A stretch of DNA of 64,000 bases from Pullulanibacillus pueri (GTDB taxonomy: Bacteria > Bacillota > Bacilli > Bacillales > Sporolactobacillaceae). Shown here in pieces: positions 58,003 to 64,000 of this stretch. The position numbers and the translations under genes were made by a program. Where the stretch lies: NCBI RefSeq assembly GCF_014639255.1, contig NZ_BMFV01000020.1, forward strand, positions 16,974 to 80,973, read 5' to 3'. Every line of letters starts with the position of its first letter. The stretch's first letter is position 1. A model generated the notes under the pieces. The model had not been told where the DNA came from. It worked only from the letters and a program-made list of their open reading frames with translations, and made no database searches.

Positions 58003-59040
58003 ATGAAAAAGGCGTTAATTACGGGAGTAACAGGACAAGATGGTTCATTCTTAGCAGAATTCTTACTTGAAAAGGGCTACGAAGTCCATGGCATTATTCG
58101 AAGAAGCTCATCCTTTAATACAGAAAGAATTGAACATTTATATATTGAAGAACTAAGAAATGTAGAAAATTTCTTTATTCATTATGGTGACCTCACTGAT
58201 ACATCTAATGTTATCCGATTAATATCTGAAATCCAGCCAGATGAAATCTATAATCTCGCCGCGATGTCTCATGTGAAAGTATCTTTTGAGATACCAGAGT
58301 ATACAGCTGACGTTGATGGTATTGGAACATTAAGAATTCTTGAAGCTGTTCGTATATTAGGGTTACAAGATAAAACAAGAATTTATCAAGCTTCTACATC
58401 TGAGCTCTATGGCAAAGTTCAAGAAGTCCCACAAACCGAGAAGACTCCTTTTTATCCACGCTCTCCTTATGCAGTGGCAAAACAATATGGTTTCTGGATT
58501 ACTAAGAACTATCGTGAATCATATGGAATGTTCGCAGTTAATGGCATTTTATTTAACCATGAATCAGAACGCCGAGGGGAAAATTTTGTAACAAGAAAAA
58601 TTACACTTGCTGCTGCGAGAATTGCAAAAGGTTTACAAGACAAATTGGTCCTAGGTAATCTAGATGCTAAACGAGACTGGGGATATGCTAAAGATTATGT
58701 AGAATGCATGTGGTTAATCTTACAGCATGATAAACCAGAGGATTTTGTTATTGCAACGGGTGAAATGCATACAGTTCGTGAATTTACAACATTGGCTTTT
58801 AAATATACTGGAATTGAAATTGAGTGGCAAGGTGAAGGTGTGGAAGAGCAAGGAATAAATAAGGGTACAGGTGAGGTTTTAGTTGAAGTTTCATCTGAAT
58901 TTTTTAGGCCGACAGAAGTAGAACAATTACTTGGTGATCCGACAAAAGCTAAAAATAAATTAGGGTGGAATCCAACTAAAACAAAGTTTGATTCCCTAGT
59001 ACGAATAATGGTATCAGAGGATATGCAAAAGATAAAATAG
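58003..59040 (+). CDS. gmd: GDP-mannose 4,6-dehydratase
   Basis: It converts GDP-mannose to GDP-4-keto-6-deoxymannose, the substrate of the preceding fcl product. The 345-residue protein has [22 protein letters not shown] at the start, the substrate loop [32 protein letters not shown], the catalytic YAVAKQY and the C-terminal [20 protein letters not shown] 58003 follows GCGGAGGA and lies 15 bp after fcl. The order fcl–gmd, followed by a transferase and manC, resembles colanic-acid-type loci. Confidence 0.96.
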   Translation: MKKALITGVTGQDGSFLAEFLLEKGYEVHGIIRRSSSFNTERIEHLYIEELRNVENFFIHYGDLTDTSNVIRLISEIQPDEIYNLAAMSHVKVSFEIPEYTADVDGIGTLRILEAVRILGLQDKTRIYQASTSELYGKVQEVPQTEKTPFYPRSPYAVAKQYGFWITKNYRESYGMFAVNGILFNHESERRGENFVTRKITLAAARIAKGLQDKLVLGNLDAKRDWGYAKDYVECMWLILQHDKPEDFVIATGEMHTVREFTTLAFKYTGIEIEWQGEGVEEQGINKGTGEVLVEVSSEFFRPTEVEQLLGDPTKAKNKLGWNPTKTKFDSLVRIMVSEDMQKIK

Positions 59041-59082
59041 TGAATAAAAAGGTTTATGCTCATTTTAAGTATGAGGTGTCAT

Positions 59083-60318
59083 ATGAACAAAAAAAGAATT
59101 GCTTTTGTAATTAATTATTTTTACCCAGATCTGGCTTCAACAGGTCAGTTAATGACTGAACTATGTATTGATTTACAAAATGATTTTGACATTACAGTCT
59201 TTGCTGCACAACCGGGGTACGCTGGTGAAAAAGAAGAATCAACTAAAAGATTTCAAGTTGATCAATTGGAAAATATAAAAGTTGTACGAATAAAATTACC
59301 TAAGGTGAATAAGACTTCGAAGGTTAGTCGTATTAAATATATTCTTTCTTATTTTATTTATGCACAAATTGCATTATTAAAAGAAAAAAATTTGGATGTA
59401 ATTTATACGATTTCTCAACCTCCAATTTTAGGTGGGTTAATTGGAACTATTGGAAAGTTCTTCAAACGAGCTAAACATTTATATAATATTCAAGATTTTA
59501 ATCCTGAACAGGCTGCTGCAGTTGATTATACAAATAAAGCTATTTTTAAAGTAGCGCGTTTCTTTGATAAATTGAATTGTCGCTATGCTGATAAAGTCGT
59601 GGTTGTAGGAAATGATATGTCCGAAACGCTAAAGGAACGTTTTAATAATAAGAGAGTACCTTCAAATATAGTAATTAATAATTGGACTAATGAAGACGAG
59701 GTTGTCCCACTAGATAAAAATGAAAAGTAGGTTAAAGAATTCATTTTTAAGAATAATTTGAATGGGGAGTTTGTTGTCATGTACTCAGGTAACCTTGGAT
59801 TGTTCTACGATTTGGAAAACTTAATAAAGGTTACAAAAGACTTTATAGATCAACCAGATATAGTTTTTGTTTTTATTGGCGAAGGTGCTATGAAACAAAA
59901 AATGCAAGATTATGTAACAGAAAATCAAATTTCAAATGTCCTATTTTTACCCTATCAACCTAAAGAGTTTATTAAGTATTCTCTTAATGTAGCCGATCTT
60001 CACCTTGTTGTAAACCAAAAAGGGATTAAGGGTGTTTCAGTTCCAAGTAAGATTTACGGAGTAATGGCAGCTGGTAAACCTATTCTTGGAGTTTTAGAGC
60101 AGGGTAGTGAAGCGCAGAGACTGATTGATGAGAGTGGTTGCGGACACGTTGTAGAACCACAAGACTATGAAAATATAGTGGAAACAATAAAGTATTTTTA
60201 TGAATTAGATAGAGAAAAGAGAAAACAGATTGGCTTAAACGGTAGACAGTATTTGGAAAAACATCTAAGAAGAGAGACGTCTATTAATAAGTATAGAGAA
60301 GTATTAAAAAGCCTATAA
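59083..60318 (+). pseudogene. Glycosyltransferase family 4 (WcaI/WbuB-like), interrupted by an in-frame TAG
   Basis: The two halves, 59083-59730 and 59731-60318, are in the same reading frame and are separated only by TAG at 59728-59730. The N-terminal half has VINYFYPDLASTGQLMTELC and PPILGGLIGTIGKFF, as in WcaI/WbuB transferases. The second half has the donor-domain sequence VVMYSGNLGLFYDLENLIK and GVSVPSKIYGVMAAGKPIL. A single CAG (Gln) to TAG change would explain the break. There is no sign of frameshift or other decay. The second half has an in-frame start (TTG 59758) but no good ribosome-binding site. Confidence 0.75.
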
Positions 60319-60339
60319 ACATGGTTGGAGGGGGACGTT

Positions 60340-61722
60340 TTGAAATTAGTTTTACTTTCAGGTGGGTCAGGTAAACGTCTTTGGCCTTTATCCAATGACA
60401 CTAGATCTAAACAGTTTCTAAAGGTTTTAGATAATGATAATAAGGATAAGCAGTCAATGGTTCAACGCGTATGGGGACAGCTTGATTCAGTAGGATTAGC
60501 TGATCAGGCAATTATTGCAACCTCCAAACTTCAAAAAGATATGATTCACTCCCAAATAGGTGAGGATGTTCCTGTTGTAATTGAACCGGAACGACGTGAT
60601 ACGTTTCCGGCGATTGCGTTAGCCGCTTCTTATTTATATTCCATTCAGGGAGTATCACCAGATGAGATGGTTACAATTCTTCCTGTTGACCCTTATGTAG
60701 ATAATGATTTTTTTGAAAATTTAAAAGGTATTGAAACTGTTCTCGAAGATTCAAGTGCGGATTTAGGTTTAATAGGTGTAAAACCTACTTATCCGTCCTC
60801 CAAGTATGGTTATATTATACCTAAGGATAATAAAGGTAATTATATAACGGTGAGTCATTTTACCGAAAAACCCAGTGAAGAACAGGCTGCAAGTCTAATA
60901 GAGATGAATGCCTTATGGAACTGTGGTGTCTTTGCCTTTAAACTCGATTACCTTCTTAATCTACTTGTTGAAAAAGGCTTACCCATTCAATATGAAGAGT
61001 TGTTGAAACAGTATTCCACTATACCGAAGATCAGCTTTGATTATGAAGTAGTCGAGAAGACTAATAGAATTGTTGCGCTTCCTTATGATGGTTATTGGAA
61101 GGATCTTGGAACCTGGAATACACTTACTGAAGAAATGGCCACCACACAAATTGGCAAGGGTGTTATTAGTGATGAATCTATTAATACACATCTGGTAAAT
61201 GAGTTGGATATACCTGTGACTGTTCATGGGGTTAAGGATATTGTCGTAGCTGCCAGTCCAGATGGTATTCTTGTAACGGACAAGGCCTCAAGTCCAGGGA
61301 TCAAGGATTTAATTAGTGACTTTGACCACCCACCTATGTACGAAGAGCGGATTTGGGGTTGGTCACGGACTTTAGATTATGCCAAATATGATGATGAAGA
61401 AGAAATGGTGACTAAACGCATTCATATTATAAAAAATAAGAATTCAACCTACCATTATCATAATCTACGGGATGAAGTATGGACGATTGCTAAAGGTGAA
61501 GGTGAGCTTGCGTTAAATGATAGCTTAACCCGAGTGAAGGCTGGAGATATTGTACATCTACCAGCTGGCAAGAAACATGGGATTCGTGCTATTACGGATC
61601 TTGAATTTATCGAAGTACAAACAGGTGCAGGAATAAGTAATGAAGATGTGATCCGTTTATACTTTGACTGGGAAGATGTTATTAAAGCATTTAATAAATC
61701 AAAGTCTAAGGTTATATCTTAA
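60340..61722 (+). CDS. manC: Mannose-1-phosphate guanylyltransferase / mannose-6-phosphate isomerase (bifunctional type)
   Basis: It makes GDP-mannose, the precursor of GDP-fucose in this locus. The 460-residue protein has the nucleotidyltransferase domain (about residues 1-275) with LLSGGSGKRLWPLS, HFTEKPSEEQ and DGYWKDLGTWN, a linker, and a C-terminal cupin (about residues 345-450) with HIIKNKNSTYHYHNLRDEVW and LPAGKKHGI. Whether the cupin isomerase is active is not certain. I chose TTG 60340 after GGAGGGGG. Confidence 0.93.
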   Translation: MKLVLLSGGSGKRLWPLSNDTRSKQFLKVLDNDNKDKQSMVQRVWGQLDSVGLADQAIIATSKLQKDMIHSQIGEDVPVVIEPERRDTFPAIALAASYLYSIQGVSPDEMVTILPVDPYVDNDFFENLKGIETVLEDSSADLGLIGVKPTYPSSKYGYIIPKDNKGNYITVSHFTEKPSEEQAASLIEMNALWNCGVFAFKLDYLLNLLVEKGLPIQYEELLKQYSTIPKISFDYEVVEKTNRIVALPYDGYWKDLGTWNTLTEEMATTQIGKGVISDESINTHLVNELDIPVTVHGVKDIVVAASPDGILVTDKASSPGIKDLISDFDHPPMYEERIWGWSRTLDYAKYDDEEEMVTKRIHIIKNKNSTYHYHNLRDEVWTIAKGEGELALNDSLTRVKAGDIVHLPAGKKHGIRAITDLEFIEVQTGAGISNEDVIRLYFDWEDVIKAFNKSKSKVIS

Positions 61723-61742
61723 AAGTATAGAATAGCAGGAGG

Positions 61743-61770
61743 AGAGAACAATAGCGTTCTCTTTTTTCTT
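61743..61770 (+). terminator. Terminator hairpin after manC
   Basis: GAGAAC and GTTCTC form a 6-bp stem with a 7-nt loop followed by TTTTTTCTT. It lies about 20 bp after the manC stop and may be partial, because genes continue in the same direction. Confidence 0.75.
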
Positions 61771-61788
61771 ACACACGGAGAGATGACA

Positions 61789-62889
61789 ATGAAGACTATT
61801 GCATATTATATCTCTGATTATGGATTTGGCCATGCAACGAGGAGCATTGCTGTGATACGAGAATTATTAAAGACTAGAGATGATATTCGAGTAATTATCT
61901 GTAACAAATTTGCGATGAAATTTATTAAAGCATCATGTAAAGAATTGCCGCACAGTTGGGATGGAAGAGTTGAGTTTAGAGAAGTGCAAAACGATATCGG
62001 CTACATTCTTAAGAGGGATAGTATAGAGCCAGACATAGAGCGTTTTAAAAGGGTTTACTATGGTTTTCTTGATGGAGCAAGGTATTATATTGAGAGTGAA
62101 AAGCACTTTTTGATGGAACAATCTGTTGATTTGGTGATTGGTGACGTCCCGCCTTTTCCGTTTACAGCTGCTAAATTATTAGAAATACCAACCATAGGAA
62201 TATCAAATTTCACTTGGTATACAGCTTATAAAGATTGGTTAACGGAAGAAGAATTAGACCCCTTATTTACTGCTTATCAGGATATGGATCATTTTCTTGA
62301 ATTGGCAGGTGGAGCTGAACCAGTATGGACTGAGGAAGGTAATCGATCGTTTGGCTTTTATTCTCGTAAAGCTGACAGTGAGGAAGTTAAGAGAATGAGA
62401 GATGCAGTTAATCCTGAAGAAGATAAGATTATCGTTTATTTTGGTCTTGGGATGAAAATCGATGTAGAGAGTTTGGATCATTATAGCCTTTGGAAAAATG
62501 ATCATTGTGTGTTTATCGTATCAAGCAATACGAATGTTGATGGAGAGAACATATATAAAATACCCACTGAATATACCGAATCACAGAACTTCATAGCTGC
62601 GGCTGATATCATTATTTCCAAGCCAGGATGGGGAACAATCAGTGAGGCATTACAATCAGATAAACCACTGATTATCGTTCACCGCCGAGGAATGAATGAA
62701 GACGAGAATACTATTCAATATCTGCAAGATCGGAATCGCTGTTACCTCATTGACTGGGAAGAAGTGATGGATTTGCAGTTCGATGAAAAACTTCTGGCTA
62801 CGTTGAACAGTCAGATTGATGAATCCGTTGATAAGGGTGATCAGATTCATGCTATTGTTGAATATATTCTTAAAGAACTAGGAGATTGA
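61789..62889 (+). CDS. Glycosyltransferase, MurG/UDP-glucosyl type
   Basis: A 366-residue GT-B protein. The N-terminal glycine-rich loop is YYISDYGFGHATRSIAV and the C-terminal donor motif is ISKPGWGTISEALQSDKPLI near residue 285, as in MurG-like or L-arabinokinase-type nucleotide-sugar transferases. The donor and acceptor are not readable. It lies after manC and before a VanZ gene and may act on the same polymer or on another wall glycan. I chose ATG 61789, 6 nt after GGAGAG; ATG 61783 is adjacent. Confidence 0.85.
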   Translation: MKTIAYYISDYGFGHATRSIAVIRELLKTRDDIRVIICNKFAMKFIKASCKELPHSWDGRVEFREVQNDIGYILKRDSIEPDIERFKRVYYGFLDGARYYIESEKHFLMEQSVDLVIGDVPPFPFTAAKLLEIPTIGISNFTWYTAYKDWLTEEELDPLFTAYQDMDHFLELAGGAEPVWTEEGNRSFGFYSRKADSEEVKRMRDAVNPEEDKIIVYFGLGMKIDVESLDHYSLWKNDHCVFIVSSNTNVDGENIYKIPTEYTESQNFIAAADIIISKPGWGTISEALQSDKPLIIVHRRGMNEDENTIQYLQDRNRCYLIDWEEVMDLQFDEKLLATLNSQIDESVDKGDQIHAIVEYILKELGD

Positions 62890-62893
62890 TCCT

Positions 62894-63298
62894 TTGAGGC
62901 ACATAGTGACAAATCGCAAAAATGCATTGTTGGTATTATCCATCTTATTTATTTTATTTTTTACTTTTCTACCGCATAGCTCCTTAGGGATTGGCGTGGA
63001 AAAGGGGCACCTTAACCTGAATCCACTGGCTATGTTCCACTTTGCGTCTTTCTCTTCTTTCATCATTAATAATATAGGAAATGTCATGTTGTTTATCCCT
63101 TTTGGCTTTACCCTATCAATGAGATTACCCAATCAGAATAAGTGGAGGATAGTAGGTATAGGTTGCCTATTATCAATGATGATTGAGATCACTCAGTTGT
63201 TCATGCCTAACCGGTGCACAGATATTGATGATGTGATTTTGAATACATTGGGTACTTTTTTAGGATATTTGTTTTATTTTAAACTGAAAGATGGTTAA
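62894..63298 (+). CDS. VanZ-like family membrane protein
   Basis: A 134-residue protein with about four membrane segments and the VanZ motifs NIGNVMLFIPFGFTL, EITQLFMPNRCTDIDDVILN and TLGTFLGYLFYF. VanZ-like proteins are membrane proteins of unclear function, often next to wall or capsule genes; VanZ itself affects teicoplanin resistance. The start is TTG 62894, 7 nt after AGGAGAT, 4 bp beyond the stop of the glycosyltransferase gene, so the two are coupled. Confidence 0.88.
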   Translation: MRHIVTNRKNALLVLSILFILFFTFLPHSSLGIGVEKGHLNLNPLAMFHFASFSSFIINNIGNVMLFIPFGFTLSMRLPNQNKWRIVGIGCLLSMMIEITQLFMPNRCTDIDDVILNTLGTFLGYLFYFKLKDG

Positions 63299-63336
63299 AT
63301 CGGATAAAGCCAAGATAATTCATTTCTTTGAGCGAA

Positions 63337-63523
63337 ATGATTATAGTCTCTACTTTCTTTTCTCTGCTATCGACTATTTTAGGTTTCTTTATCATTAACT
63401 CCCCTGAATTTATTAAGTGAATCATAAGCTTTTATTTATTGGGTTTCTTGTGTGTTCTTTAAAGAGGACTTTCATAAAAGAAAACGTCAATCACTAAAAC
63501 TATTATCTCAACAAAAAAGAGGT
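63337..63523 (+). pseudogene. Possible decayed small membrane-protein gene
   Basis: ATG 63337 opens a 27-codon hydrophobic frame (MIIVSTFFSLLSTILGFF, ending in TGA 63418-63420). After the TGA the same frame continues hydrophobic ([13 protein letters not shown]). After a shift it becomes basic ([20 protein letters not shown]). Read through, this looks like one small two-helix membrane protein broken by a nonsense codon and a frameshift. It may also be chance in AT-rich DNA. Confidence 0.3.
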
Positions 63524-63529
63524 CATAAA

Positions 63530-64000
63530 ATGGAGCTTAATAAAGCAACGAGAGAGACAGTACAGAAAACTGTCAAACGTTTGCAGAAGGCGATAGATTA
63601 TAATGATAAGGATTATATGCATGAACTCCTTTATCATCTTGCGGAAGTTGCCTATTTTGAGGGCTTAAATAATGGTGAAGCAACAGCAAATGTTAAGGAG
63701 AAGGCAAGTCACGAAAAAAGAGGTTTTTCAAAGGATAGACTAGATTTGGAAATATCGAAACTCCTTCTTGAAATTGGTGTGCCCGCGCATATCAAAGGAC
63801 ATCGCTATCTAACAGATGCCATTACAATAGTTTGCCAAGATTTCTCTACTTTATCGAGTATAACGAAAGGCATATATCCACAAATCGCAGAAAAGTATAA
63901 TACCACTGCTATTCGGGTAGAACGCTCAATTCGCCGTAAGCGTAAAATAGTCCACACCTATAGTTTAGGTATGGACTATTGTTATAATTTATTTAGTTTT
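63530..64000 (+). CDS. Spo0A C-terminal-domain protein lacking a receiver (runs to window end)
   Basis: Open to the window end (157 codons). Residues 1-70 are helical and unlike a CheY receiver. From about residue 72 the sequence follows the Spo0A DNA-binding domain closely: [44 protein letters not shown] and [12 protein letters not shown]. In Spo0A the next residues are HAIEVAW. Here the match stops and continues as [14 protein letters not shown] inside a long inverted repeat, so the gene may be broken by an insertion. ATG 63530 follows AGAGGT. It could be a constitutive or anti-activator paralogue of Spo0A. Confidence 0.7.
   Translation, partial: MELNKATRETVQKTVKRLQKAIDYNDKDYMHELLYHLAEVAYFEGLNNGEATANVKEKASHEKRGFSKDRLDLEISKLLLEIGVPAHIKGHRYLTDAITIVCQDFSTLSSITKGIYPQIAEKYNTTAIRVERSIRRKRKIVHTYSLGMDYCYNLFSF
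63946..63980. mobile_element. Inverted repeat at the point where Spo0A homology ends
   Basis: A 15-bp arm pair, AATAGTCCACACCTA (63946-63960) and TAGGTATGGACTATT (63966-63980), with one mismatch and a 5-nt loop. It begins within a few bases of the place where similarity to the Spo0A domain stops. A subterminal hairpin of this kind is typical of IS200/IS605 ends. The window ends before a transposase could be seen. Confidence 0.4.

Noticed and set aside
59056..60318. Frameshift between two glycosyltransferase halves
   Set aside because: The halves are 702 bp apart start to start, a multiple of three, and continue in the same frame. The break is a nonsense codon, not a frameshift.

Overview
The window is chromosomal DNA of an endospore-forming, flagellated, Gram-positive rod of the order Bacillales. 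The gene order matches the Bacillus subtilis arm atp – ywzB – ywmB – murA – spoIID – spoIIQ and the block spoIIID – mbl – flhO – flhP – fabZ, with different genes in between. I cannot fix the genus from the sequence.

Layout. 1–5,039: 3' part of the F1Fo ATP synthase operon (end of atpF, then atpHAGDC) with a terminator. 5,369–11,127: ywzB, ywmB, murA, then the sporulation genes spoIID and spoIIQ. 11,413–12,621: a minus-strand DUF3231 gene. 13,012–22,474: an Lrp/AsnC regulator, a five-gene oligopeptide ABC transporter, a YwrD-type gamma-glutamyltransferase and two half-size chromate-transporter proteins, like B. subtilis ywrA–D with a peptide importer inserted. 22,521–23,250: a 51-bp minisatellite. 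23,997–24,917: a lipoprotein on the minus strand. 25,418–30,277: spoIIID, mbl, flhO, flhP, an EpuA-domain gene and fabZ. 30,498–34,560: a SulP transporter, a DnaA-box cluster and an asparagine synthetase. 35,178–42,186: ribokinase and a minus-strand gluconate unit (gntK, gnd, gntP) with an RpiR-type regulator. 42,790–44,325: a pseudo-hydrolase fused to a SARP-like DNA-binding domain. 45,211–63,298: a large extracellular-polysaccharide locus. 63,530–64,000: a Spo0A output-domain gene without its receiver.

The polysaccharide locus starts with a chain-length/kinase-adaptor protein, a BY-type tyrosine kinase and a PHP tyrosine phosphatase. UDP-glucose dehydrogenase and GalU follow. A visibly more AT-rich block holds the initiating sugar transferase, glycosyltransferases, a pyruvyl transferase, a polymerase and a flippase. 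GDP-fucose synthesis (fcl, gmd, manC), a further glycosyltransferase and a VanZ protein close it. The likely product is a pyruvylated polymer containing fucose and uronic acid. One late glycosyltransferase is interrupted by an in-frame TAG.

The most notable non-coding features are: three copies of a roughly 190–320 bp structured dispersed element (8.25, 23.56 and 47.65 kb); the DnaA-box cluster upstream of asnB; the 51-bp array; degenerate intergenic tracts built on a GTGAG-type motif; and an 11-bp-period direct repeat upstream of the SARP-like regulator. All assignments come from reading the sequence and remembered family features; no database search was run.
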